NCBI RefSeq assembly: GCF_028453695.1
Contig: NC_135776.1
Coordinates: 6,704,663 to 6,768,662, forward strand
Direction of reading: 5' to 3'
DNA length: 64,000 bases
DNA from: Augochlora pura
Taxonomy: Eukaryota > Arthropoda > Insecta > Hymenoptera > Halictidae
Shown here: positions 40,240 to 52,090 of the stretch, one piece after another
Layout: the number at the start of each line of letters is the position of its first letter
Position numbering within the stretch: position 1 is the first letter of the stretch
Made by a program: the position numbers and the translations under genes
The notes under the pieces: generated by a model
What the model was told of the DNA's origin: nothing
What the model saw: only the letters and a program-made list of their open reading frames with translations
Database searches by the model: none

Positions 40240-43200
40240 ATGTTGAGTCGCGGCGGCTTTATAGTAACGTTTCTAGTTATTTTCTTAAAGTGCGAAGAAT
40301 TTGTTGCTCAACAAAACTCTAACGTCCTGCAGAAACCAACATTTACGATGCTGTCACCGAATCAGATTCGAGTTACAATCCCAGGCAAGTGAATAATAAG
40401 AATCGTTCAATGAATTTAAAAAAAAAACTCTGCGAATTTTTATTGTTATATGTTTTGAATTTTCTTTTTAATTAATAAGTAACCGAGGGCACGATGAACA
40501 ATTTTCTTAGACGTGTTTACATATAGATGTGACAGATTTATTGGAACACTGATTAGCGGGGTTTTCCAACGCGTGTAACGGTGCATGATTCATAATTAAA
40601 TCCCATATGTTTATATAAAAATTGCCTATCTCAGTAATATTTAATTAAAATGAAGTAAATCCTTTTGAATAGATATAATAAGTTAAAATCAATATAACGA
40701 TATTGTTAAAGCTTTCTCAATTTTTCCACTGCTTTTTGTGCGAAATGATAGATAATAATTTAAAAAATTGAAACTAACAATTTCCTTACTATTATTATAT
40801 GAAATATAGAATGAAAGATTTTTAGTTTATTTCGTTAACTAAAAGGTAACTTATGATAGAGATCAATTAAAAATTAAATTGATACTTCTGATCGATATTA
40901 TAAGTACAAGATCTGCAATTTATTTACAATATCATTCTGTTGCATGTGTTATGTTATTCAGATAATCCTTATCTGTTACATGCGTTCGAAACTTAATAAC
41001 AAAGATTCCACAGAATTACTACGTAGAGTAGTAATTGGAAATGATGCGGCACTTACGTTTGCAAATTCCTACAAAAACAGAATTTCCGATTTTTGCTCTG
41101 TTCACATACTCTGAAAACATGTGGTAGTGTTTGTACGATCTAAAAGTATTATTAAAACATTCGACAAAAATGTATAAAACGTACTTTTTTTATTATATCT
41201 TTAGATAGAGGCGGACTACGTTTTTTCTCTTTCAATGGTAACATAAATAGAAAGATCGCGATAAATAAAGCGGGAGATATATCAGGCGAAACTTTTAGAC
41301 CAAAAAATGGAAAATGGACGATTGACATGAGCCATCATAACTTGCAAAATGGAAATGTTATATATTATTGGATCCAGGGCCAAATTAATGAGAACATATA
41401 TACTCTACTCGACCAATGGACAATTACAGGTACGTGTTTTCTAATTGTTACTAATTTCATAATACGATATCTCAATAAATATCTGAAAACCCAAAAGTCA
41501 AGATTTTTCGATAATTAAAAATATAAACTATGCGATAAATATCTAAAAACCTAGAAACTAAAATTCTGAATAATTAACATATAATAAATATCTAAAAACC
41601 CTAAAACTAAGATTCTAAAATAACTAAAAATGTGAATTATACAAACGAAAATATATTTGTGTGAATTATTGTCTTAAAAAACATCTAAAAGTTTGAGATT
41701 TTTAAATAATTAAGAATTAACGTGAATTATCATTACAGACGGAACGGAAAGCAATGGAGGATCACCTAGTTCAATATTGTTCGAAGAAAATTTTGATACC
41801 TTGGATTCAACAATTTGGGAACGTGACATGAGAATACCATTAGGACCAGTAAGTCATTAAAAATGATATTGTGATTTATATCACAAATTTCAACGATTAA
41901 CAATAGCAATTGCGATGCTTGAGTACTAATTGTAATTAATGATTACATTGTGTGTAAAATCAACATTTAGTAAAGTAACTATTTAATTATTATTTAATTT
42001 TCTATTTCAGGACTACGAATTCTGCGTATACCATAATGAACACCACGAAACTTTGCTAAAAATTGTCAATGGCAAAGTTGTATTCGAGCCAAGAATTTTG
42101 GAGGAAGTTTATGGCGATCGTGCCACCGCGTATGGAAGAATGCAACTTAGTGGGTGAGCGCACTATAACAAAGCAAACTATTAAATGTAATTGTACTTTG
42201 CTAAAATTGATAATATTTTGCAAATCCATCAAATCTTTTTCTTTAATATATATCAGCTGTACGAGCAACTATCCGGATGAATGTGCACGAAACGCGACAT
42301 CCTTCAGCATTTTGCCACCTGTTTTATCGAGTAGATTGACCACAAAGAAAAGATTCAACTTCCGTTATGGCAAAATCGAGATTAGAGCGAAGTTTCCTTA
42401 TGGCGACTGGATATATCCAGGTATTTAAAGATTTTACTTATGTACATTCTCAGCTTTTCAAAATAGATATTTGAAGATTCCTCTTATAGATCTATTAGCT
42501 TTACTGTTGCTCCCAATGTAATAGCAATTTAATTTAATCGTCAAAGATTGAATATTTTGGTGATGACTTAAATACACTGGGTCGAAATGGTCCAGTCTGT
42601 AGATTATTGTAATTATTATATTTCGCACTACAATTTGAAATAATTCAGAATATTAATTTGATTGTCTTTACCTGGAATATAAAATCATTAATAAGGTGAA
42701 CTCGATAATGACTTAAATTGAATTAGAAGAAAATTAATACGATCTTCATTTGCAACAGAAATGTATCTGCTACCAGTGAACGTAGCTTATGGCTACGGAA
42801 ATCCTAATGGTCGCATCATCCTTGGCCTTGCCAGAGGAAACGATAATTTAGTCGACCGCAATAAAAGTCAGATTTTTGACTCGAGAAAAGTGGATTTCGG
42901 ATTCAGGATAAATACAGGCGGGAACGTCGATGATTTCATCGTTTCTAGAGTGAAAGAATTAGGTCCCAAATGGACCCAAGACTTCCATAACTATACAACG
43001 ATATGGGACGAGACTGGATTCACGTTCTCTGTCGATGGTGATATGATTGGCAGACTGAGCCCTGGGCCAGACGGATTTCTGCGTAATAAGAATTACAATA
43101 CAATGGCGCCGTTCGATCAACAAGTAATTTTTACAATATTCGAATTATAAGGATTATCGTATGATACTTATGCTGATTTATCTGTTCACAGTATTACATT

Positions 43201-43786
43201 TCTATCGGCCTCGCAGTCGGCGGTGTTCGCGTATTTCCAGACGGAACGGAGAGTTCACGCTATAAAAAGCCATGGCGAAATGTTGGAGCAAAAGTAAGAA
43301 TAATATTTGCTATAGTAATCATTCTAAGAGATTTTATATTTAGTCTGTAAACATTTCGGAAAAGTTAAATATTTTAATGAAATTCATCACAACTTACTAC
43401 TTATTATTGTTTCATGACATGAATCAAGAACTAATGAAGTAAATAGTTGACAAGCAATTCATATAAAATTTGTAATTCAATCTAAGGATTATTTAATCCA
43501 ATTTTGTGCAGCTTTCTCATCTGCTAGGATTGCAATAGGATTAAAAAAATTAATAACTTTAGTTTAAACGTTCCTGAAATCTTCACAATTCATATTTCAT
43601 CTATACATTTTTACCGTGAATACATGAAATCCTCTATTTATTAATGACCACCAAATAAAAGAAACTGATGCATTCTAGGCGATGTTGCAATTCTGGCAAG
43701 CAAAGAACGACTGGTTACCATCTTGGACAAAAAATGGTAAAATGACAACTTTTGAGATTGATTATATTCGAGTATCATCGTCTTGA
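40240..43786 (+). CDS. GNBP: Beta-1,3-glucan recognition protein / Gram-negative binding protein
   Basis: A secreted pattern-recognition protein that binds microbial beta-1,3-glucan and triggers Toll and prophenoloxidase cascades. Exons: 40240-40384, 41205-41429, 41739-41848, 42011-42153, 42257-42420, 42759-43123, 43192-43293, 43679-43786, giving 453 aa. The signal peptide spans about residues 1-24. An N-terminal CBM39 glucan-binding domain (about 30-125; IRVTIPDRGGLRFFSFNGNIN, then IYYWIQGQI and DQWTIT) precedes a GH16-like domain (about 135-453; ILFEENFDTLDSTIWERD, YGKIEIRAKFPYGDW, FHNYTTIWDETG). The GH16 catalytic ExDxxE is replaced (RIILGLARGN), so it binds glucan without hydrolysing it, which is usual for the family. 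The first intron has a GC donor (CAG|gcaagt). Regulation by NF-kappaB is suggested by the promoter. Which GNBP subtype it is remains open. Confidence 0.93.
41470..41710. repeat. Degenerate tandem repeat in the second GNBP intron
   Basis: ataaatatctaaaaacc followed by an aaactaagattct-like segment and aataattaa recurs at about 41475, 41536 and 41582, with a more decayed copy near 41680. Spacing is about 45-60 bases. It lies within the intron and is non-coding. Confidence 0.55.
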
Positions 43787-43894
43787 TTAAACAAAAGATG
43801 ACTGAAATGCTTCTAAAGAAGTGTGCGGAAGTATTAAAATCGTGTAACTATAGCATCATGCCGTATCTATTTATTACTGTTTTATAATACGAAT

Positions 43895-43900
43895 AATAAA
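43895..43900 (+). terminator. Poly(A) signal of GNBP
   Basis: AATAAA lies 109 bases after the stop codon. The convergent mRpS10 signal is only about 220 bp away. Confidence 0.55.
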
Positions 43901-44115
43901 CTAAGAATTGATTATTAACTTCAATCGATTATTACTATACCCACATTCTTTGTAATTACCGATTTTAAATTCCGCTATTTAAAAATTGTATTTTGTTCAC
44001 TAATGTAATTAACGAATAAGAAATGAAATTAAAAAATGAAAAATTATATCAACAGTGATCTTCTAATAATATGACTAGAAGAGTAACAAAGTGAATACTT
44101 AACAAAGTTGCACAG

Positions 44116-44121
44116 TTTATT
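44116..44121 (-). terminator. Poly(A) signal of mRpS10
   Basis: AATAAA on the minus strand, about 35 bases past the mRpS10 stop. Confidence 0.5.
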
Positions 44122-44155
44122 CAATTAAAACTACAATAAACAATAATATTCCCAC

Positions 44156-45171
44156 CTATTGCTCTTCTGTAGGCGATGCTTTTTTAATTGATGCAGGTAA
44201 TGTTTGCAGTTCAACCTGTCAAACACATTTTATTCAGTTTAATTGTATATCATAAAACAGTACTGCAAGAAATAATCAATAGATGACACACAGCAATTTT
44301 TACTTATGCATTTACAATGTGAAATTCTTAGAAATTCTGATATTTATGAATTAAAAATCAGAGAGTGTCATTTATGAATACTTCTTTGCCGTATAAATAT
44401 AAATAAATAACCAATTGAAATTTTACCCTTGTAGCTTTCATTGCTACTCCTTCCGGAAGATTTCTTTGAAGATATTCTAAGAAAGTGTCAGCTGTTGAAC
44501 CAGTTAAATGAAAAAAGTCAAGATATCTAAAGTATGTCCTGGTTTCATATTGAACTCGATGCTTTTTAAAAATGTGGACAGATTTTAGTAGAGTGTATCT
44601 TTTATGGATAGCTTTCAATGGTTTCACACTGTTAATATAAAATTGATGCGATTAATTATTTTCTCAGCAGGGTTTAGCTTGGTAACAGCCTTTGTCATTT
44701 TAACTTATTATTAGGTATAACATATTTTAAAACTCACTTTCTACCAACAGTAATATTTAAATTATTAGCTGCCATAACGGCAAACTGTCCATAACTACTT
44801 AAAACCGCAGGATCATTTCCTCTGACTTCAATTTCAAGTTTTTTGTACAATTTATCAGGCACAGGCTGAAATCAGTAATAAATTTTAAAGGAGAAAAAGA
44901 TTAATAAATATTCTCAAATGTTTGTAGAATAGATGCAGCATAAACGATATTTGATTTCCATCAATACCTCAGCAGCAGCTGAAGAATCGGCCTGTAAATC
45001 AGTCGAAAATAACGAGCATGGTAAGAATTTATTATGTCCCTTTTGATATAAGCTGTTATTCACCGGGTTTCGTAAAAATGTGGATATCTGAAATTAAGTA
45101 CAGCGATTAATTCTAACCTCTTCTATGTTGGTATACCAAATAATAAAACAACATACTACTGTACGAAACAT
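44156..45171 (-). CDS. mRpS10: Mitochondrial ribosomal protein S10 (uS10m)
   Basis: A small-subunit protein of the mitochondrial ribosome. Exons on the minus strand: 45171-45118, 45087-44968, 44865-44738, 44628-44427, 44215-44156, giving 187 aa. All junctions are GT-AG and in phase. The S10 fold is recognisable from DKLYKKLEIEVRGNDPAVL, YGQFAVMAANNLNITVGR, then RYTLLKSVHIFKKHRVQYE with RTYFRYLDFF and LPEGVAMKATR, the pattern of metazoan uS10m including the K-S-x-H-x-x-K-K segment. The N-terminus (MFRTVVCCFIIW) is hydrophobic with few charges, unusual for a transit peptide, but the next exon is basic. The gene is small and compact and converges with GNBP. Confidence 0.9.
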
Positions 45172-46223
45172 TTGTTATTCTGATTTTCATCAATATAAGG
45201 AAGGCCTAAATTTGATGATCTCTAATCTAAACGAGATATATCATTTGCGTTTTAAGACATAAACACGTCGCGAAGAAGATTCGCCGTATAATAATGTGCT
45301 ACACATGAGAAGTTCACTGGCTTCTACATGCGCAAAGCTTGATAAGCAGTAAAATGGTGGGGATATGCGTGCCAGCTTAGGGAGCACAAATGTGTGCAAC
45401 CCCAATGTAATCGTACATACTCAAATATTTATACTTAATATTTCATATGTAAATACATTTAATATTAAACTAAATGTAATATAAATAAATGAACCTGACA
45501 TCAAATATATCGTGTACCGTTTTTATAATTATTCTAGTATTAAATTTTCTTACGATAAAATATCAAGTTGAAATTAAATTTTATTAACGTTAATGCATTA
45601 TGTATTTGAATTTTAATAGTTCGTATTCACAAATTAAAAATAAAGTTACATAAAAATTTCGTTTAAATATTATAATTACTTGTTTTAATACAAAGTATCT
45701 TACGATGTGTTTAGGGAATACATATTCATATTTTACCTTTTTTTCTTATTGTAACTACTTAACAGGCAAGTGTTAAATGTAATGTGCACGAAGTGATGTT
45801 TCGAGTGGGCAGAAACTTCACTGTTTTATGTAAATGCAGATTTATTTAGAAAGTACAATTGAACTTACTTTTTACACTGTCTCGTAGATTTATGTAAATA
45901 CCATTTCCTAAGTTTTACAACTTGAAATTGTAGGTACTATATTTATAGTGAAGTTACGTTCTCAATCAATACTATTGATACTTTATTTAACGTAATACTT
46001 AAACAACTGAAATAATAACTTTGAAAATCAAATAGCGTTTCGTTCATATTAATTTGTAGAACGTGCAGAAAATACTATAAAGCCTCGATCGTAGCCATTT
46101 CGTAATTCGTTAAATCATTTAACTTAATGTCTGTTCCTGGCCCAAATAACGCGACGGGAAGAATTCGTTAAGAAAACAAATTGTTAACGGTTAATGTTAG
46201 CGTTAAAGTAAGGAACGTGAATC
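45172..46223. other. Intergenic, AT-rich
   Basis: It separates the start of mRpS10 from the 3' end of the next minus-strand gene. No coding signal is seen. A tttatt at about 45976, AATAAA on the minus strand, may end the TRMT2A-like transcript about 250 bases past its stop. The promoter of mRpS10 must lie at about 45180-45400. Confidence 0.5.
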
Positions 46224-49200
46224 TTAATGGTAACCTTTAAACTGGTTAGTAGAAAAGGAACGATGATGTTGGAAATTTGTATTTTGTGTTTGCCACGAGC
46301 CTACGTTTTTTCCACTTTGCCAAGAGGACGAAGGTGCTTTCTGATTATTATCGTTATGTGAAGGCGCACATAACTCTCCAATGTTCTTATTGCCATTATT
46401 TTGCCACTGCTGTTTCTGCGCGAAACTTTGATCTTTACTCTGCCAATTATCCTGCTGTTTCAGCCACATGTTCGTTGGTTTATCATTGTCCCTCTTCCAC
46501 GTAGACGACGATGAAGACGAAGCGGTATGATCTAATTTGAGCCACCTCTCTTTCAACCCTAAATTATTACCGTCATCGCCCCAAGGATCTCTCGCATCTT
46601 CCGGCAAATCATTCAAATCATCTTTATCGTTCTGCTTCCAAGAATCCTTAGCATTATACGATTCCCATCTACTCTTCTTTGTATTGTCCATCCAAGCCTC
46701 TTTGCGAGCATTGAAACTTTCTTTTCCACGAATATTCCAATTATCGTTGCTGTTTCCAGGCATGTTGGACGTACCCCACCATTTATTCTCCGGATTGTGT
46801 TGCCACGACTCCTTGCCCATTGGTTTCGGACACGGCTGCTTATTGTTCCAAGAGCTCCCCGCATCAGTATTCCACGATTCATCGCGATTAGAATCCTTGG
46901 CGTTCCATTTCTTTGCATTGAAGCCCTTACGACGGTTATCGTTTGACTCGTTTTGGTCCCAATTATTGGTAGAAGTCGAAGGTTTGTCGTTCCTCCAAAC
47001 GTTCTGGTTTGGTTGTTTCTCAGTGGGTTGTTGCCAAATGTTTTGTTCAATAGCTCCTCTACTAGGTATGTCCCAGTCATCCACGAATCTCTGTTGTGGT
47101 GACATTTGTCGTCTTGGTGGTGATGGCTGTCTCCTCGAAGGTGATGTTGGCTGCATAAGTATGTATCTCTGCGGCGATTCTGTGCGTCTCATCGGCGACA
47201 TTTGTTGTTTTTCATGTAGCATATGTCGTCTAGAGACCATCATTTCCTGCGTTTTTGGAGACATCATTCGGTTGGGAGAAGGAGCTTGCCTTCGCGGCGT
47301 AGATGTATCTGGCCTTGTAGGAGACATTTGCTTATTGGAGGACGATACAACGATCATCATCGGAGATACTTGTCGTCGTAAAGTCGAGGGATCCTGATGT
47401 CCTATTGGCGATATTGGTCGATTCATAGTCATCTCTGGTCGTCGAGGCGGTGATGCATGCCTCGGTGATTGAGGTCGTCTTTGTGGCATCGCACGTCTAG
47501 GTGGAGACATGGGACGCCTTAACGAAGAAGGTGGCGCACCTCTCATGGGCGGAGAACGTTGTCTGTATAATGGCGATGACGGACGTTGCGTGAGGTTGAA
47601 GTGTTTTCTAGGAGGAGAACTTGGACGTCTAGGTGGAGACAATAGTGGTCGTTTAGGTGAGTATCTTTTTGGCGGACTCAAACGATGCTTCATCGGAGAA
47701 TTTTGTCTCCTACTAGGCGAATTTGGTTTTCTCATATTTCCCATTTCATTCCACCGATTCCGTTCGAATGCTTTATTATCTCGATTCCAGTTGTCTTGGG
47801 GTGGCTGATCGCGCATGTTCGTATCGTGATACCTGTCAGGCGATTCGCGGAATGAATTTGATCTGCTGTGAGTAGGTGGTCCGACCGGTTCTATTGTGTT
47901 TGGTTCCAAGGGCGGTATATTGTTGTACTTTTTGTAGTATGGGCTTGGCTCACCCGTCTCATTATCTGAAAACTTATTTGATAGGGTGATTAGAAAATCT
48001 TCGCCGTTCCTTCCTTGCACATATCGACCTTGCGTCACAGATTCCTCCTCGTTGCTGTCTCGCTGTACCGTAGCGTTATCTGCAGGAGCTATACGATCCC
48101 AAACGGAGCGAGGAAGCTGACTCTGCAGTTTATTCGTCTGTTCTAGAACCATATTTAACATGCTCTGCAGTTGTTTCGCGGTGTTTATATCTACGGTCGG
48201 TGCTGGTCCACTCAGCTTCTCCTTTGCTATCTTCAAGAGTGACTGATGCTCTTTCACCCTTTGAGCGATGTCCGTGTCAAACCGATTATGAGACAATCTT
48301 TCCCTTAAATCTGCTTGCTCTCGCAGCTTCTTTTCGTATAGGGTATTGATTTGAACGTGCGAGTTCTCTGCGTTCCATTCTTTCTTCTTTTTAGCTGTCA
48401 CATCTAATGTTTAATAAAAAAAAAGTTTTATTTCTTTGTACTGTTTGGGACTAAACGAAGACATTTTAAACTGAGAGTTATAGTAATACATCAACTTACC
48501 TGGCTGCCAAGGTTTAGCATTAAATTTGTTAAATTTCTTTACTAGTTTTTTCGGCGGGGCTTCACCTACATCCGGCGAATGTGTACGTTTACCTCCAAAT
48601 TTACCTTTCACATGTGCAGCCTCGATATTTTTCAAATGAGCAGCTCTTCTCGTCAGCGGTTTCGTTTTCTTTATAGGGAATTTTGTTAATAGTTTAACTA
48701 AAAACTTTCGTGCTTCATCTTCTTTGACAGCTACCTTTTTTTCGGTTCCGTTGGTCTTTTGCTTGAACGTCTTCTTTTGGTCGGGCTTACCACCAGTTGC
48801 TTTCATCAATGCCTGGACAGTCCTTTGGAATGGCGTGGTAGGTATTTTATACACCATTCGTCGTTCCAGTAAGATTACAACTTCGACAAGTGGACCAACT
48901 GGCAAAGTGTCAACGACACATGCTACAGTAGGAACAAATGGTGGTCCATGTGCCATAGTCTCTAATGGTCGGGCTAATTCTAATATCGCACGGACTGACT
49001 GCTTCGTTAATGTAGTAATCATCACGATTCGCTTGATAGATGCAATTTTTCTGAGGCACGTCATCACTTCAATTGCTGAAAAATATAGAAAAACATATAT
49101 TTTATATCCAAGATTATAAACTTACGTTGTTGTAGTCGTAAATGTGTGATTAACAAACCCCGGCCAATATTAGTATTTGCATTAATTATTGCGCAAGGTT

Positions 49201-52090
49201 TGCTTTTTTTCGCTGCTATCACTATTTTGCTTGTTACTTCGGACGCGGTTCCCATGATGAAGGAAGCATTTTTTATGTTATTTAATTCGCACGTCATTTC
49301 AGCTTCCTCCACTTCGGATGGGAGATCTACTCCAACAACGTGATGACATTTCTATAATATAATAATAAAGTGTTATGTAATAACAAATGTTGTTATTTAT
49401 GGTAAAAAGTATTCTTAATAAAGCAGTATATGCTTACTGAAGCCATCATTAAGCCAATGAGGCCAATGCCACAACCTATTTCAATCACAGTTGTTTTTGG
49501 AGTAAGCACTAATAGATCCATCACTGCATTTGCAACATTCTCAGCCCCTGCAGAGTTTGACCAAAAATTTGTTTTGGGCGCAAGTTGCACTTTCAATCCT
49601 CCAACAATTTCATCCAGTGCTTCCGATCCTACTAAAAATGTTGTGTTTGTTACGGTAATGTCATGAACTCTGTAATTAAAAAATAGGTCAGCCGTCTGTC
49701 TTCTGCAATGATCTACTATTTGCTGCCGTGGAACTTTTCTTACTTATTTGTAGATTTGCAGTACAATGATTTAACGTTACAATCTTTGCCTACTCCAGAT
49801 TCAAAAGTTTGTTTGAAACGATCCATTGTGGTGCGACTAATATTCCTTCCCGTCGCGAACAGCATAAGCTCATCCATGCTGTTACAACGTACCACCAACG
49901 ATACCCACTCCTGTTTACCTTCGGTACTTGATTCTTTCTTTATCTCCACTTCTTTAACATCCTCCGTATTTTCAGTTCCACTGTTTTGATCACTCGGTTT
50001 TTCGGCTGTTTGAATAAATTCTTCAAATATCTGCGAAATTCAATCATAAAATAACGATATTTATAATTATTCTATATTTGCGCTTAATAATAGACAAACT
50101 ATATCATGTCATTAATTATGGTTTGAGTATAATCGAAAATTGCGCACCTTCACAGCACGGAACACAAAAGGTGGAAATTCAAGTTCATTATTTATGTTAA
50201 TACCCCATGCTCCGCTTGGTTCCAGTTTCCAAACTGTTTCCGCGCTTTTGGTACTAGAAGTATCGTCGTTGTTTGTCTCCTTGGTATCTTGAACTTTCTT
50301 CCTACTACCTAAATAAATGAAATTAAACTATTTAATCATAATATCAGAGTCAAAGTTCTCATCTCGAAATTATTGGAGTTTGAAATCTTGAAACTTCGAA
50401 AACGACTTATACTTACAAACGAATTTCCAACGATTTGTGTATGGCTTTTTCAAGGAGCAACGACGAGCTGGTCTCATCTTGCACAGAGGAGGTCCATTTG
50501 CTTTTGTTTCCTTTTCCAACCACTTCTCATAGCATGGATACGAAATTCCAAAAATTCTAGCCATTTTTGTTAATCGCTCCTTTATAATTGCCTCTTTCTC
50601 AGCTATCTGTATGTAACAATAAATTCAATTTTATAATTTTATACAATATTTTAATATTATTTTCTGTCTCAGTTACGTATCTCAATATATACCTTTTTTT
50701 CATACCATTCAACCTTTACAGGAATTACTGTTTCAATTATTACTACTTCCATGTCTGTATTTTTACTATCATTACTAGATGTAGCCTGTTCAACACTAAT
50801 ATCTTTATCTGCTTCATTTGAGTCTGTATTGTTTTGTTCGTTCGAATTAATTGCATTTTTCTCTGTTACCATTTTACTGTTATCATTTTGAATTTGAAAA
50901 ACAGATGAAGTTAATACCATATCTTCAATTATATTTAAATTATCTAAAATATCTTCATCGGTTACATTGTTCTGTTCATTTAATTGATCCAAATTAATAT
51001 CAGCTGTGAAATCAATTGATTCTACAGTTGATGCTTCAGTACATTCATTTTTCTCACTATTTTGATCATTGTTATTACTGCTCAAATCATTTGATTGTAT
51101 ATCATCAGTTAGATCTACAAGTGTTATTTCTTCCATTTTTGTTGTATCTTCTTCTTTTTCTGTTGTTAAATCCTCCCCTTCCTTTTTTATAGTCAATTCC
51201 TCCTCTTCTTTTTCCATAGTCAAATCCTCCTCTTCTTTTTCCATAGTCAAATCCTCCTCTTCTTTTTCCATAGTCGCATCCTCCTCTTCTTTTTCTATAG
51301 TCAAATCCACCTCTTCTTTTTCTACAGTCAAATCCACCTCTTCTTTTTCTACAGTCAAATCCACCTCTTCCAAGTCTTCTTTCTCCTTGTCTTGTGTCAA
51401 AGCTTTGTTATTCACATTATCTTCTTCGACATCCGTTTTTCCTTCAGCTGCGTTCTTCTCATCCATATTTTGCTCATTGGCATTTTCTTCATTTATATTC
51501 TGTTTGTTCACAATGAGTTCCTCTACATCTGCAGAACTCTCTGAAATCTCATTCTTTGTATTATTAGATGCAACCTCTTCTTCATTACGTTCATCTAATA
51601 CTTTATGGTTTTCACCTTTGTCTCCAACTGCTTCCGAATTGTCTGTAAAATACTTATTATTAACTACAATTTCTACAGTGAAAATACACAAGAATACAAT
51701 TATTATTTTCAATTATAACAATCGACGGATAAGAAAAGATTAGCTTGCTTGCTTGTGTTTAATTTTGTTGCAAATAAATGATTAAAAAACGTTATCCAAA
51801 TGAGGAAAAATAGTAATTGGTTTATTCTTTGCAAGTACATCCACATATTGTCCTATGTATAACGGAATATAAGCGAGCTTATGCATAGGTGCGTAAAAAA
51901 TATAGTTCATAAGTATATAGATATAACTACTTTGTAATATCATGTTTCGAATAGATTCCGATTCGAAATCCGTGGAAACTTTCACGATATCCCGTTATTC
52001 GATGCAACTCGACAGCGGCTAACATTTATGACAAAATCTAAGAGAGGCTTATCGATAAGGTGGAAAATATTGGTACGAGAATTTACCCAT
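46224..52090 (-). CDS. TRMT2A-like methyltransferase fold, probable pseudoenzyme with long disordered arms
   Basis: Exons on the minus strand: 52090-52087 (ATGG), 51642-50693, 50606-50417, 50308-50148, 50030-49744, 49669-49438, 49351-49126, 49075-48500, 48403-46224, giving about 1601 aa. Residues 1-318 are acidic and include a nine-residue repeat array. Residues about 320-760 align with TRMT2A tRNA uracil-5-methyltransferases: YEKWLEKE with RPARRCSLKKPYTNRWKFVC, then FVFRAVKIFEEFI, SAGAENVANAVMDLL, the SAM loop EIGCGIGLIGL (near 592-608), VGVDLPSEVEEAEM and PPFVPTVACVVDTLP. The DPPR motif is replaced by NANT (665-668) and the nucleophile Cys of VSCNP by Thr705 (MITTLTK). The base Glu748 remains (VEVVILLER). 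No RRM was seen. After a basic stretch come a Lys/Glu-rich helical segment (876-945), a Ser-Pro-Arg-rich region (about 1100-1325) and a Trp/Asn-rich tail to the end. It may bind RNA or SAM without methylating. The core identity is firm; the first exon is inferred. Confidence 0.85.
51155..51370 (-). repeat. 27-bp coding repeat array encoding EEVDLTVEK
   Basis: Eight consecutive in-frame 27-bp units encode EEVDLTVEK and variants such as EEEDLTMEK and EEEELTIKK, at residues 93-164 of the TRMT2A-like protein. A broken ninth unit follows. The array alternates an acidic cluster with a D-L-T-hydrophobic step and is likely disordered or a charged helix. Confidence 0.85.

Noticed and set aside
46537..47397. 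Long open frame on the + strand (286 codons)
   Set aside because: It is the antisense of the Ser-Pro-Arg-rich exon of the TRMT2A-like gene. Its Cys/Gly/Leu-rich composition is the mirror of that repeat, with no family similarity or splice partners.
51069..51743. Ser-rich open frame on the + strand
   Set aside because: Antisense of the acidic GAA/GAG-rich repeat exon; poly-Ser/Ser-Phe strings arise from the complement of Glu/Lys codons.
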